Below, piece after piece: positions 6,857 to 17,422 of a stretch of 64,000 nt of DNA (position 1 is its first letter; each line of letters begins with the position of its first letter). The notes under the pieces were generated by a model. That model worked only from the letters and a program-made list of their open reading frames with translations, did not search any database and was not told where the DNA came from. A program made the translations under genes and the position numbers. The stretch comes from Chitinophaga sp. S165 (lineage in GTDB: Bacteria > Bacteroidota > Bacteroidia > Chitinophagales > Chitinophagaceae), in assembly GCF_003182155.1 (NCBI RefSeq), contig NZ_QGTG01000014.1:44438-108437 (forward strand), given 5' to 3'.

Positions 6857-8872
6857 ATGAAACACTGGCTCTTACTATCTGTTTTCCTGGTTTTTGTTGT
6901 TGCATGCCAACAACGGACGAACGAAAAATCCTTTATTGCTATTGAAGGACTCGACTCGACCATCCGGCCGGGTGACAATTTTTATAATTTTGTAAATTTA
7001 AAATGGTATGATACCGCACAAATACCGCCCAGTCAGTCAGGCGTAGGTGCGTACAGATTCATGAACTATCAACAACGTCTCAAGTTGCAGGGCATCCTTG
7101 ATAGTGTATCAAAAAGTGATAATTCTCCCGGGAGCCTTGAACAAAAGATCGGTGATTTCTTTGCAGCCGGAATGGATACCAACACCATAAATAAACGAGG
7201 ATTTGAGCCACTCAAATCCGGGTTACAGCGGGTCAACGCCATTTCCAGTATTCCTGATATGCTTGCATTCGTAGCAGAGGAAACCAAATTGTCAAACGTA
7301 TCTCTTATTGATCTGCAGATTTTGCCTGATCAGGAGAACAGTAGTATGAATATGGGGCATATTTATCAAACCGGTATCGGTATGCCTGACAGGGATTATT
7401 ACTTCAAGACCGACACAGCCACCGTTGCTATACAACAAGCCTATAAAAAATATCTAGCAGATCTTTTTATGCTGACAGGAAGCGATGCTGCGTTAGCCAA
7501 AAAAAATGCGCTACTTGTTTACAATATCCAAACGCAATTGGCGACGTCACATAAAAGCAATGTTGAATTGAGGGACGTAAAAGGTAATTTCCATAAAGTC
7601 GCGCTGGCCGATCTCAATAAGCAACAATCCAATATAGGATGGGTGACTTTCTTTCAACATCTGGGAGCCACTATGGATTCACTGGATATAGCCCAACCAG
7701 GTTATTATGATAAATTGAACACACTCTTAAAATCAATCCCTCTAGAGGATTGGAAGATATATCTGACAGCGAATTATATAAGCAACTATGCAGATTATCT
7801 CAGTACTCCCTTTGTAAATTCGCTCTTTGAATATAATAAAGCGCTTACAGGGCAGGCCGTACAAAAAATGCGCGGCGAAATTATGTCAGGCGCAGTAGAT
7901 GCCTATCTTGGCCAGGCATTGGGACAGTTATATACAAAGCTCTATTTCCCGGAGTCTGCCAAAACACGGATGCTGGAGATGGTAAATAATCTGCAAAAGG
8001 CCTTCTCCAATAGGGTGGACCAGCTGGACTGGATGAGCGACAGCACTAAACAAAAAGCCAAGGAGAAACTATTTGCTATTACCAAAAAGATCGGATACCC
8101 CGATAAGTGGCGCGAATACAATAATGTAACCGTGGTGAGGAATAAATATTTTGAAAATGTGGTATCAGCAGCCGCGAATAATTTCCAATATAACCTGGCC
8201 AAACTTGGAAAGCCGGTTGACAAGACCGAGTGGTTCACAACACCATCTACAGTTACTGCTTATAACAATCCTTACGCTAACGAGATCGTATTCCCTGCCG
8301 GAATTCTGCAACCTCCTTACTTTGACAATAATGCTGATGACGCACTTAACTATGGTGGAATTGGTATGGTGATCGGGCATGAAATGACGCATACATTCGA
8401 TGACCAAGGCGCGCAGTTTGATAAAAACGGCAATGTAAAAAGCTGGTGGACCCCTCAGGACTATGAGAAATTTAAGGCTAAAACACAACAGGTTATTGAC
8501 CTGTATAGTAAGTTCACGGTACTGGATAGTATTCATATAAAAGGTGCGCTCACGGTAGGAGAAAATACAGCGGATATCAGTGGGGTTGCCGTAGCATACG
8601 ATGCTTTTAAAATGACCAAACAAGGCCAGGATACAACGAGGATCGGCGGCTTTACTCCCGATCAGCGATTTTTCTTTTCAATAGCCAGGATCTGGCGGGT
8701 GAAAATGAAAGACGAATACCTGCGTTATTGGATCAATAACGACCCTCATTCTCCTCCTATATGGCGTGTAAATGGTCCGCTGATGAACATGCAGGCTTTC
8801 TACTCAGCTTTTAATGTACAACCCGGAGAGAAGATGTATCTGGAAAAAGATAAGCAGATCAAGATCTGGTAA
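6857..8872 (+). CDS. M13 (neprilysin/PepO-like) zinc metallopeptidase lipoprotein
   Basis: An endopeptidase of 671 residues, a usual length for bacterial M13 enzymes. These cut peptides in the periplasm or at the cell surface. The signal peptide ends in a lipobox (VFVVACQQ), so the enzyme is probably lipid-anchored. The N-terminal M13 region starts at about residue 38 (RPGDNFYNFVNLKWYD). The catalytic centre is H508-E-M-T-H512 followed by E569-N-T-A-D573, giving the two His and one Glu zinc ligands. The C-terminus has the family's substrate-site sequence VNGPLMNMQAFYSAF, but ends KIW rather than the usual CxxW. The gene appears monocistronic, with a strong hairpin after it. Confidence 0.95.
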   Translation: MKHWLLLSVFLVFVVACQQRTNEKSFIAIEGLDSTIRPGDNFYNFVNLKWYDTAQIPPSQSGVGAYRFMNYQQRLKLQGILDSVSKSDNSPGSLEQKIGDFFAAGMDTNTINKRGFEPLKSGLQRVNAISSIPDMLAFVAEETKLSNVSLIDLQILPDQENSSMNMGHIYQTGIGMPDRDYYFKTDTATVAIQQAYKKYLADLFMLTGSDAALAKKNALLVYNIQTQLATSHKSNVELRDVKGNFHKVALADLNKQQSNIGWVTFFQHLGATMDSLDIAQPGYYDKLNTLLKSIPLEDWKIYLTANYISNYADYLSTPFVNSLFEYNKALTGQAVQKMRGEIMSGAVDAYLGQALGQLYTKLYFPESAKTRMLEMVNNLQKAFSNRVDQLDWMSDSTKQKAKEKLFAITKKIGYPDKWREYNNVTVVRNKYFENVVSAAANNFQYNLAKLGKPVDKTEWFTTPSTVTAYNNPYANEIVFPAGILQPPYFDNNADDALNYGGIGMVIGHEMTHTFDDQGAQFDKNGNVKSWWTPQDYEKFKAKTQQVIDLYSKFTVLDSIHIKGALTVGENTADISGVAVAYDAFKMTKQGQDTTRIGGFTPDQRFFFSIARIWRVKMKDEYLRYWINNDPHSPPIWRVNGPLMNMQAFYSAFNVQPGEKMYLEKDKQIKIW

Positions 8873-8906
8873 GGGACAAGAGAATTAAATACGCAGCGGA
8901 AAATTT

Positions 8907-8935
8907 AAAAGCCTTGTGAGATGATCAAGGCTTTT
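8907..8935. terminator. Bidirectional rho-independent terminator
   Basis: AAAAGCCTTG (8907-8916) and CAAGGCTTTT (8926-8935) form a perfect 10-bp stem around 9 nt, with T-runs on both strands. It lies between the convergent M13 peptidase gene and the hybrid sensor gene, and probably serves both. Confidence 0.85.
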
Positions 8936-9031
8936 CTTATGGGATGATTGACAGACTGTCTTAGATTGAAGTATTGAACAAATCTTCAAAAAAAACGGCT
9001 GGCTGTAGATCATTTGAAGGAGAATGGGCCT

Positions 9032-12000
9032 CTAATCACCCTTCATCAGATCATCCAGATGCTGCGTACCTGATTTTGCCTTACTATCAGCATACTCTTT
9101 AGGGCTAACTTTAAACTGCTGTAGAAAACACTTTGAGAAATAAGAAGGAGAACTGAAGCCTGTCATATAAGCCACTTCAGCGACTGTATGTTCCCCGTCC
9201 ACAAGGAGTTTAGCGGCATGTTTCAGCCTTACAAGTTTAATTAGTTCGTTAGGTACATATCCCGAAAGGGATTTTAGCTTTTTGTGAAGATTAGAGCGGC
9301 TCATTGACATATTCCGGCTTAATTCCTCTACTGAAAGCTGCGGGTCAATAATACGTTCCTCAATAATACGCACGACCGTTTCCATGAATACTTTATCCCG
9401 GCTGTTGGTGGTCAGCACACTGACATCGCTGTTCGGTTGTTCTGAGAATTTCTTACGCAAATTTTCACGGGAAGCGATCAGGTTCTTTGCCACCGCCACA
9501 ATGTGTTTCCATTTAAACGGTTTCATAATATAGGCATCTGCACCTGCTTCTATGCCTTTGAGCTCTGACTCGCTATTTCCCCTCGCGGAGAGTAGCATAA
9601 ACGGAATATGGCTGTACTCGATATTGGTTTTCACCTGTAGACATAATTCAAGCCCGTCCACTTCCGGCATCATGATATCAGAGATCACCAGGTCGATGGA
9701 ATGCTCTTCGATGAGCTGCATGGCAGCTTTGCCGTTGGCAGCCCTCAATACATTGTAGCCGGCACTGCGAAAGCTTCCTGCCAGGAAGGTTTGTATAGCT
9801 ACGTCATCCTCCACTACGAGGATCACCGGCCTTTCATCCCCAATAGTATCATCTTCCTGTTTAAACTCCTGTTTGGGCGAGTGTTGCCCGGTAACCGGCA
9901 GTTCCAGTGTAAAAATAGCCTTCTCCCCTTCCCTGCTTTCAACAAGCAACTTCCCGCCATGCTTATGGGCGAGAGAGCTGGCCAGGGCCAGGCCTATACC
10001 TGTACCTCCCGGATTACGGTCTTCCTGGCTCTTTCTGACAGTTGTAAAGAACTGTTTAAAGATATTCTTCAGGTCAGCTGCCGGAATACCAATACCATCA
10101 TCTTCCACACTGATGCAAAGAATTGACGCTCCATCTTCAGCAGCTACCGCTTCATAAACGGTGATACTCACCTTCTTCTTTGCATATCTGAATGCGTTAA
10201 TGAGGAGATTGCTTAGTATTTTATTCAATACTTCAGGATCTGCACGCAATAATAAACTGCTTACCCGGAGGCTTAATGTGAACTCAAGCTCCTTCTGGTA
10301 GGGCAGCGAAGAAAACCGGGAGTAAATGGACTGTACAAGTGATACCACTTCTACCTCTTCTTTCCTGATCTCGTAAGCATCGCTCTCTATCCTCCGGAAG
10401 TCAAGTAACTGGTTCACAAGATCCATCAACCTTTCTGCATTCTCATCCATCACTACCAACTGCTGCTTTTCTTCCTGCTGCCATTTATCCATAGACAACA
10501 GCTTCTCCAATGGTGCAATGATCAGCGATAATGGCGTTCTTATTTCATGCGCCATTACGGTAAAGAATTCTATTTTCCTTGCATAGAATTCCTGCTCTTC
10601 CTTATTCTTAAGGCGCTCCAGCCGGATCTGGTTCTTTCTCCTGATATAAGCGGATGAATAACGATAAATGCCATACGCCAGCGCCAGTGCCAGCAATACG
10701 AAAATGATGTACGCTACTGTCGTTCTGTAGAATGGTGGTTTTATGATCACCTGCATCCTGGATTCCGTTACATCCCAGTTGCTTTTCTCTTCCGTAGCTT
10801 TGACGCGGAACGTGTAGGTGCCCGAAGACAAGTTAGTATAAGTTGCCTTGCGCTGATCGCCAACATAGTTCCAGTCTGCGTCAAATCCTTCCATCTTATA
10901 AGCATAACTCAGCTTCTCTGGCGCGCTGAAATTAAGAGCTGCAAATTCGAAGCTGATCACCGACTGGTTATGCTGTAAGATCAATTTATCGGTGTAATTG
11001 ATCTGTTTTGACAATGGGCCATCCTCTTGCACCGGCACATTTCTGTTGAACAATTGGAAGTTTGTAAAAGATACACGGATCTTATCTGTAGCTGTGGATA
11101 CCTTTTCGGGATAAAACGCATTGAAGCCTTTGATACCACCGGCAAAGAGCTTACCGTCAGACATTTTATAGAAAGCCTTGTAATTAAACTGGCGGCTCTG
11201 AAGATTATCCTGCGGCGTAAAGTGCCTCGCTTTCTGCTTTGCGGGATCTATACTGTAAATACCATTATTCGTAGTTATCCATATAAGTCCCGCATCATCC
11301 TGTCTGATACCATACACCACATTTGCATTAATGCCCGCTTTATCATTGTAAGATGCAACCTGTTTTGTGCGGAAATTATATTGATGTAATCCGCCACCAT
11401 CTGAACCTATCCACAGGTTCCCCTGATGATCGTCATACAGACAGGTCAGCTTGCTCATACCGTCTGCCGGCACTTTACCCCACTGTTCAGTTTTTTTGTT
11501 ATAAAATATCAGGCCGTTGTTGTAGGTAGCAAACCAGACCGTTTTATTGTCGTCTTCATAAATATCATAGACGATCGTATTGTCTACACCATCCTGCAAT
11601 ACTCTTGTAAAATTACGACGTGTGCTGTCATAGAGATCCAGCCCTTTATCTGTGCCGATCCACATACCTCCATCTTTATCCTGGTAGATACAGAAAATAT
11701 TGTCGCTATTCAGGGAATGAATATCCGAGGTGCGATGGCGGTAATACACTATCTTGCCAGTCCCGGGATCAAGCACATTCAGACCACCCGCAAAGAGCCC
11801 GATCCAGATGTTGCCGGCCTTATCTCTCAGTAACGTGTGGATGTTATGATACGAGAGCTTTTGTTGATTAGGTAAAAACGGATATTGCTGAAACGTGCGT
11901 GTGGATGTATTGAAATATTGTAGTCCGCCATCTTCTGTTCCTATCCACAGCTTTCCCGGGCCATCTTCCAGGAAACTGCTCACAGCACGGCCGGATAGGG

Positions 12001-13039
12001 ATTGTTGTTCTCCTGTTGGATAATACAGCTCAAAAACTGGTCCCTTCTCATTAAAATAACTGGCGCCTCCGAAGAAAGTACCGATCCACATCGTGCCTGC
12101 CCTGTCGGGAAATAAAGAATAAATAGCATTGTCACTAATGCTAAACGGATCGTTGCCTTTATTCATATACGCCGTAAACCGATCCGTCGCTACATCCAGC
12201 ACATTCAATCCTTTCTCTGTACCCACATATATTTTATCCGGAGAAACCTGGCATATTGCCCGTATAATATCATCATTGATGGAATAAGGACTGTCATTGT
12301 TGCGGTAGACATAAAAGCTTCGTTGTGCCGGTTGCCATTTACAAAGACCGCCATTCATCGTACCTACCCACATAATACCATCGCGCCCCTTGTATAGGGT
12401 ATTGATAAAATCATTACTCAGCCCATTGGAACCGGCACGCATGTTGGTAAATGATCCTGTTGAAGGATTATAAATGTCTATACCATTTCCATATGTTCCG
12501 ATCCAGATATTACCATCATCATCCTGTGCGACCCTTGTTACCTGGTCGCTTGATAGCCGTGAATTGCCTGCCTTAAAATTGTGAAGCGCTTTTTTCACCG
12601 GGTCATACCGGTATAAACCGTTCAGTCGTGATGTAAACCATATCATGCCATCCTTATCGCGCATGATGTCAAAAACAGTTTTCTCTTCCGGCGGACCGAA
12701 ATGAGAAAACTGTTCTTTTTCCAGGTCAAGTATATAGATCCCGCTTTCTGTTCCTATCCACAGGTGAGTACTGTCTATGCGGGTGATGCAATGTAAAAAG
12801 TTGTTACCGAGGGAAGTGGAGTCATTCTTTTTATACTGAAAGTTTCTGAACTGATATCCATCAAATCGACTGATCCCATTTTTTGTACCAAACCACAGAT
12901 AGCCCTGGTCGTCCTGTGCAATAGTGCGAACGGTGCTGGATGGCAGGCCTTCAGCTACCGAATAGTTCCGGAAACGTATCTGCTGTCCGTTGGTTCGATA
13001 GCAAAGAAAAATCAGGCAATAAAAAAGAATTTGCTTCAT
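9032..13039 (-). CDS. Hybrid two-component system sensor/regulator (HTCS) of the polysaccharide locus
   Basis: A single 1335-residue protein that senses a glycan fragment in the periplasm and activates transcription in the cytoplasm. Order: signal peptide (about 1-18), two seven-bladed propellers of reg_prop repeats (about 25-640, many copies like LWFGTKNGISRFDGYQF and MWIGTDKGL), a Y_Y_Y domain (about 690-765), a membrane segment (about 772-795), HisKA with H831 in MAHEIRTPLSL, a HATPase domain (VEDDGIGIP, GGTGIGLAL), a receiver domain with D1121 in VISDIMMPE, and an AraC-type DNA-binding domain (about 1225-1320). It is the last gene after the SusC-to-hydrolase series on the same strand, 58 bp after the previous gene. 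This position and type fit control of this locus. Confidence 0.96.
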   Translation of the reverse strand: MKQILFYCLIFLCYRTNGQQIRFRNYSVAEGLPSSTVRTIAQDDQGYLWFGTKNGISRFDGYQFRNFQYKKNDSTSLGNNFLHCITRIDSTHLWIGTESGIYILDLEKEQFSHFGPPEEKTVFDIMRDKDGMIWFTSRLNGLYRYDPVKKALHNFKAGNSRLSSDQVTRVAQDDDGNIWIGTYGNGIDIYNPSTGSFTNMRAGSNGLSNDFINTLYKGRDGIMWVGTMNGGLCKWQPAQRSFYVYRNNDSPYSINDDIIRAICQVSPDKIYVGTEKGLNVLDVATDRFTAYMNKGNDPFSISDNAIYSLFPDRAGTMWIGTFFGGASYFNEKGPVFELYYPTGEQQSLSGRAVSSFLEDGPGKLWIGTEDGGLQYFNTSTRTFQQYPFLPNQQKLSYHNIHTLLRDKAGNIWIGLFAGGLNVLDPGTGKIVYYRHRTSDIHSLNSDNIFCIYQDKDGGMWIGTDKGLDLYDSTRRNFTRVLQDGVDNTIVYDIYEDDNKTVWFATYNNGLIFYNKKTEQWGKVPADGMSKLTCLYDDHQGNLWIGSDGGGLHQYNFRTKQVASYNDKAGINANVVYGIRQDDAGLIWITTNNGIYSIDPAKQKARHFTPQDNLQSRQFNYKAFYKMSDGKLFAGGIKGFNAFYPEKVSTATDKIRVSFTNFQLFNRNVPVQEDGPLSKQINYTDKLILQHNQSVISFEFAALNFSAPEKLSYAYKMEGFDADWNYVGDQRKATYTNLSSGTYTFRVKATEEKSNWDVTESRMQVIIKPPFYRTTVAYIIFVLLALALAYGIYRYSSAYIRRKNQIRLERLKNKEEQEFYARKIEFFTVMAHEIRTPLSLIIAPLEKLLSMDKWQQEEKQQLVVMDENAERLMDLVNQLLDFRRIESDAYEIRKEEVEVVSLVQSIYSRFSSLPYQKELEFTLSLRVSSLLLRADPEVLNKILSNLLINAFRYAKKKVSITVYEAVAAEDGASILCISVEDDGIGIPAADLKNIFKQFFTTVRKSQEDRNPGGTGIGLALASSLAHKHGGKLLVESREGEKAIFTLELPVTGQHSPKQEFKQEDDTIGDERPVILVVEDDVAIQTFLAGSFRSAGYNVLRAANGKAAMQLIEEHSIDLVISDIMMPEVDGLELCLQVKTNIEYSHIPFMLLSARGNSESELKGIEAGADAYIMKPFKWKHIVAVAKNLIASRENLRKKFSEQPNSDVSVLTTNSRDKVFMETVVRIIEERIIDPQLSVEELSRNMSMSRSNLHKKLKSLSGYVPNELIKLVRLKHAAKLLVDGEHTVAEVAYMTGFSSPSYFSKCFLQQFKVSPKEYADSKAKSGTQHLDDLMKGD

Positions 13040-13097
13040 CGGCTAATAATGTGTCCCTTCAATTACGGCGGACAAACCCTAACATAACATTCACATA

Positions 13098-14156
13098 TTA
13101 TTTACACAGCTTTTTTATAAAGGCTTCTTCATCTTTGCTGAAGGGAGTTCCGTCCTTTCTGTAAATGTCATGAAACCATAGCTGCGGTTCTTTACCATCT
13201 GGCATCGGCGTATCCCAGGCATAAATAGTATTAGTTTTTCCGCTTACGAATCCCCAGTTGATAGCACCTACATTTTCAGCTTTCAGCAGTGGCAGGATCA
13301 GCTGAAACAAACTACCATTCCTTCTGGCCATATACTCCGTGCAGATCAGTGGTCTGCCATACTTTCTCAATGTATCAATGGTATGCCGGTGATTATCAAT
13401 GTACGCATAATTATGGTAAGTGATCACATCAGAGTTTTCCAACTGAAATTTGTTCAGCTCTTTAAATTCAGGTCCGTTATTCCACACACCTGCACTTACA
13501 GGTTGCGAAGGCCTTACCTCTCCAGCCCATTGAAACACCTTTTGCAATAGCGGCATGCTTTTTCCATGCTGTTTGTTGTTACCTGGCTCATTGTAAAGGT
13601 CCCATAACAGTATGCGATCGTCGTTTTTAAAAGTGGTCAGTACATCTTTCACATATGCCTCCAGTACTTTCATTGTATCTGGGTGAGTGTATATCATAGT
13701 ACCGGGATCTCTCACCCAACCTGAATTATGTACACCGGTTTTAGGCTCGGGCTGTTTTCCAAGCCAGGCGGTATCATTCCAGCAATCATCAAAAAAGACG
13801 AACAGGGTTTTGATGTGATGCCTGGAAGATATGGCCAGATAAGTATCCAGTCTTTTTTTGAATCCTGCCTTATCTGCAGTCCATAACAGATGATGCAGAT
13901 ATACACGCATTACATTAAATCCCAGATTTTCCGCCCAACCCAGTTCGCGGTTGATGGTCGCTGTATCAAATGTTTCCGGCTGGAACATTTCCAGCTGGTT
14001 AATGGCCGTGGACGGCTGGAAGTTACTTCCTTTCAGCCATCCCTGTTGAGCATACCATTCGTTTGCTTTTGCCGCAGACCATTTATTCTGTGCTGATGAT
14101 ATAGTGATTGTTAACAGCCCGCAAGCCATCAACGAGATTACTTTTCTTATGAACAT
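13098..14156 (-). CDS. Secreted clan GH-A-like glycoside hydrolase (cellulase-like TIM barrel)
   Basis: A 352-residue exported enzyme with signal peptide MFIRKVISLMACGLLTITIS and a single TIM-barrel-type domain. The sequence LLWDLYNEPGN places the expected acid/base at E190, directly after Asn as in clan GH-A, and RPLICTEYMAR supplies a plausible nucleophile at E274. Similar proteins are often labelled cellulase-family or 1,4-beta-xylanase, but those labels are not proof of substrate. It probably hydrolyses a beta- or alpha-glycosidic bond in the sulfated glycan handled by this locus. It lies 57 bp after the sulfatase gene and before the HTCS gene. Confidence 0.85.
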   Translation of the reverse strand: MFIRKVISLMACGLLTITISSAQNKWSAAKANEWYAQQGWLKGSNFQPSTAINQLEMFQPETFDTATINRELGWAENLGFNVMRVYLHHLLWTADKAGFKKRLDTYLAISSRHHIKTLFVFFDDCWNDTAWLGKQPEPKTGVHNSGWVRDPGTMIYTHPDTMKVLEAYVKDVLTTFKNDDRILLWDLYNEPGNNKQHGKSMPLLQKVFQWAGEVRPSQPVSAGVWNNGPEFKELNKFQLENSDVITYHNYAYIDNHRHTIDTLRKYGRPLICTEYMARRNGSLFQLILPLLKAENVGAINWGFVSGKTNTIYAWDTPMPDGKEPQLWFHDIYRKDGTPFSKDEEAFIKKLCK

Positions 14157-14213
14157 ACTTTTGCTTTTAATCGTTTATCAGTCTGATTCTCTCATCATGA
14201 TTAGTTTCACTAA

Positions 14214-15905
14214 TTACTTTTTGCCTGGTTTAGGAAAAACGTTGTGTGTATTAGCCCATTGCCTCCATTGAGCAGCCATCCGGGAAACCACTTCAGGATG
14301 CTGGGCAGCCAGATCATTCAGCTCCGTTTCATCCTGATTGATCTTATACAGATGCCACGTAGAATCACCAGACAACGATACCAGCTTCCAATTTCCCTCA
14401 CGTACATAGCGGGCGTTGAAATGCTCGTTATACAAGGCATCATGCTCCTGTTGCTTTTTGCCTTCTAAGGCAGGCAACAGACTTATACCTGCATAAGGAG
14501 TGATGTTATGTCCCTTATAAGTTTGAGGATAACTGGCTTTTGCTACGTCCAGGAAGGTGGGCATAAAATCCATCACATGTCCGAGTTGCGCTGTAAATCC
14601 TCCTTTCGCCTTAATACCTTTTGGCCAATAGGCGATCATTGGTGTACGTACTCCGCCTTCATAGGATTGTGCTTTTGCGTACTGATAAGGTGTGTTCACC
14701 ACGTTTGCCCAACGCTCACCGATGGAAGCAAAAGTGGTCTGAGCACCAGGAAGCACGTCTTTTTTAACAGGGTAACTTATCTCTTTTCCATCCCTGGTTT
14801 GTCCGGGACGGTCGAATCCGGGACCATAACGCATACAGTTTTCAGGGCTGGCGCCGTTATCGCTTAGAAATACAATGATCGTGTTGTCAAGTTTACCAGT
14901 TTCCCTTAATGCTTGAATAAGCCGGCCAATGCCCTGGTCCATACGATCTACCATTGCAGCATGTACAGCCATTGCCCTGGCATCCCATTCTTTATCCGGG
15001 TTTTTATCCCAGGTCAGCTGGTTATGAATGCGTGGAGACAGTGGTGTAGTAGCAGGATTAATCAATCCTAGCTGTACCATTTTTTTGTAACGGGATTCAC
15101 GGATAACATCCCAGCCTACTTTATAGGTCTCCTCGTATTTCTTGATATCTTCCGGCAATGCCTGCAGCGGCCAGTGTGGCGCGGTATGAGCAACATACAG
15201 AAAGAAGGGTTTATCGTCCTTGCTGAATGTCCTGATGTAGCTGACAGCCGTATCATTTATAGCGTCCGTATGATAGTAATCTTTAGGTACATTATCGACC
15301 GGTGTAGTACCATTTACCAGGCTGAAAGGATCAAAGTAATCCACTACTCCGAAAATGTTACCGTAATACTTCTCGAATCCCCTGTTCACCGGGTATTGTT
15401 CCAGTGGTGAGAAATAAGGATGTGATGCCTGGTGATTCAGCCATTTCAACTGTGCAGCAGGCGACGGCTGTTCAACAGTATTAGATACATGCCATTTGCC
15501 TGACATGCCCGTATGATAGCCGGCATCTTTCAGTACTTCTGCCAGTGTCACAGTATTTTCAGTAATATAACCGCGATATCCGGGCTCTGTTCTTGCTGTC
15601 GTCATTTCACCTATGCCTGCCTGTTGGTTATACAAACCAGTCAGCAATGAAGCCCTTGAAGGGCAGCAACGGGAGGTATTGTAGAAGCGGCTGAACCGCA
15701 CACCGTTTGCTGCCAGATAATCGAGATTAGGAGTTTGTATCTCTCCTCCGTAACAGCCGAGATCTGAGTAGCCCAGATCATCCGCAAGTATCACTACGAT
15801 ATTAGGTCTTTCATCCTTACTTACCGTTGTCTTGTTGTTCTTGCGGCTTCCTGTGCAGGAAGACAGCACGATCAATGATGATAATAATACAGTCCGCACG
15901 TTCAT
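14214..15905 (-). CDS. S1-family sulfatase lipoprotein
   Basis: This 563-residue enzyme would remove sulfate esters from a carbohydrate. A lipobox (LIVLSSCTG) suggests membrane anchoring. The N-terminal metal site is NIVVILADDLGYSDLGC. The activation motif C80-C-P-S-R84-ASLLTG fits CxPxR, in which Cys is converted to formylglycine; the doubled Cys is seen in arylsulfatases of the bacterial AtsA type. SGKWH and the later FLSDNGASPE supply further active-site residues. The C-terminal subdomain is complete. Its start overlaps the previous sulfatase stop by 4 bp (ATGA), so the two are translationally coupled. No formylglycine-generating enzyme lies in the window, so maturation must come from elsewhere. 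Confidence 0.94.
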   Translation of the reverse strand: MNVRTVLLSSLIVLSSCTGSRKNNKTTVSKDERPNIVVILADDLGYSDLGCYGGEIQTPNLDYLAANGVRFSRFYNTSRCCPSRASLLTGLYNQQAGIGEMTTARTEPGYRGYITENTVTLAEVLKDAGYHTGMSGKWHVSNTVEQPSPAAQLKWLNHQASHPYFSPLEQYPVNRGFEKYYGNIFGVVDYFDPFSLVNGTTPVDNVPKDYYHTDAINDTAVSYIRTFSKDDKPFFLYVAHTAPHWPLQALPEDIKKYEETYKVGWDVIRESRYKKMVQLGLINPATTPLSPRIHNQLTWDKNPDKEWDARAMAVHAAMVDRMDQGIGRLIQALRETGKLDNTIIVFLSDNGASPENCMRYGPGFDRPGQTRDGKEISYPVKKDVLPGAQTTFASIGERWANVVNTPYQYAKAQSYEGGVRTPMIAYWPKGIKAKGGFTAQLGHVMDFMPTFLDVAKASYPQTYKGHNITPYAGISLLPALEGKKQQEHDALYNEHFNARYVREGNWKLVSLSGDSTWHLYKINQDETELNDLAAQHPEVVSRMAAQWRQWANTHNVFPKPGKK

Positions 15906-17422
15906 AATGTCAATTTTTTCAGTTCTGCTTTCAGTGTATTTATAATTTCCGGGTGCTGGCTGGCCACGTTATACTTTTCCCCGGGATCATGCTGTAAATC
16001 GTACAGTTGGTCCACCGGCGCCAGCCCGCTTTCGATCTTTTTGTTTTTCATCCAGTCAGGTGTGGATGTTTGCTGTGGAGCAATATATTTCCATCTGGCA
16101 TCCCGGATGGAAAATGTATAAGACTCTTCGAACAGGTATTTTCTACCCTGCTTTGATCTGCCGAGCCATACATCCAGTGCATTCTGACTGTCGGGAGCAG
16201 CACCGGCAGATAACTTTTGCCCTGTTAATGCCGCAAGAGACGCCATCAGGTCCACCTGTGAACACAAACCAGCCGACACACCGGGACGTATAGTGCCGGG
16301 CCAGTATGTAATGGTCGGCATCCGGGTACCTGCCTCAAATGCGCTGTATTTTCCGCCCCTGAATATACCTGCCGGCCGATGACCATTGTTAAGCTTTACC
16401 GCAAAGTCTTCGTACCCATCGTCCAATACCGGGCCGTTGTCACTACTAAAAATGATCAGTGTGTTCTTTAATATTCCCAGGGAATCCAATAGCTGTGTTA
16501 TTTCACCCACAAGCCAATCCATCTCCGCAATAACATCTCCCCGTGCGCCAAGCGCGGTTGTCCCTGCAAACTTCCGGTTAGGTGTCCGTGGCACATGTAT
16601 ATTGGGAAAAGGATAATAAAGAAAGAATGGCTGGTTTTTATGTCCGGTGATGAAGTCTTTTGCTTTTGCATTCAACACCAGCGGAATGTCTTCATCTATC
16701 CACCTGGCACGCTTTCCTCCCGTCATAAAGCCAATCCGGCTGATGCCATTGGTAATGGTATTGCTATGTTGCGTATCTGCCCGCTGCTTTAGTAACTGCG
16801 GGTCTGACAGTCCGGTAGGTTCATCTCCGATCTTAGCAGCATAACTCACCGCGATAGGGTCATCGGCGTCCAGGTTAGGGACCTTTCCATTCTCTACAAA
16901 CACGGTGGGCACTCTATCAGTGGTAGCCGGAATAATAAAAGAATAATCAAAACCGATCTCATTAGGACCTGGTGCAATAAACCCATTCCAGTTAATGATA
17001 CCGTTACCTAAACCCAGATGCCATTTGCCAATAACGGCGGTTGCATAACCTGCCTGTTGCAGCATAGACGGTAAGGTAGGTGTACCAGGTTGTATCAGCA
17101 GTGGCGCATCACCAGGCAGAATAGCCGCTTTCTTTCTAAAGGCATATGTCCCTGTGAGCAGTGAAACCCTTGACGGTGTACAGGTAGCGGCTGTACAATG
17201 GGCATCCGTGAATCGTACGCCATTACTGGCAAGACGATCAATATTCGGTGTTTTCACTGCTGAAGCACCGTAACATCCAACGTCACCGTAGCCCAGGTCA
17301 TCAGCATATAAAATGATGATGTTAGGTTTCGACTGGGCAATAACATCCAGTCCTGACATCGTGAAGAGTACAGCCAGCAGTAATAAGATCAGGCTTCTAT
17401 TTTTTTGTTCCATGATTAACAA
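15902..17422 (-). CDS. S1-family sulfatase, exported
   Basis: A second sulfatase, 506 residues, of a different subtype from its downstream neighbour. An N-terminal signal peptide (RSLILLLLAVLFTMSGLDVIAQ) is followed by the metal-binding NIIILYADDLGYGDVGC. The formylglycine motif is C81-T-P-S-R85-VSLLTG; VIGKWHLG and IFSSDNGPV are the other family landmarks. Two sulfatases of different subtype suggest removal of sulfate from two positions or two sugars. The start may be the ATG at 17413 rather than 17422; either overlaps the end of the upstream hydrolase gene, indicating a single operon. Confidence 0.94.
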   Translation of the reverse strand: MLIMEQKNRSLILLLLAVLFTMSGLDVIAQSKPNIIILYADDLGYGDVGCYGASAVKTPNIDRLASNGVRFTDAHCTAATCTPSRVSLLTGTYAFRKKAAILPGDAPLLIQPGTPTLPSMLQQAGYATAVIGKWHLGLGNGIINWNGFIAPGPNEIGFDYSFIIPATTDRVPTVFVENGKVPNLDADDPIAVSYAAKIGDEPTGLSDPQLLKQRADTQHSNTITNGISRIGFMTGGKRARWIDEDIPLVLNAKAKDFITGHKNQPFFLYYPFPNIHVPRTPNRKFAGTTALGARGDVIAEMDWLVGEITQLLDSLGILKNTLIIFSSDNGPVLDDGYEDFAVKLNNGHRPAGIFRGGKYSAFEAGTRMPTITYWPGTIRPGVSAGLCSQVDLMASLAALTGQKLSAGAAPDSQNALDVWLGRSKQGRKYLFEESYTFSIRDARWKYIAPQQTSTPDWMKNKKIESGLAPVDQLYDLQHDPGEKYNVASQHPEIINTLKAELKKLTL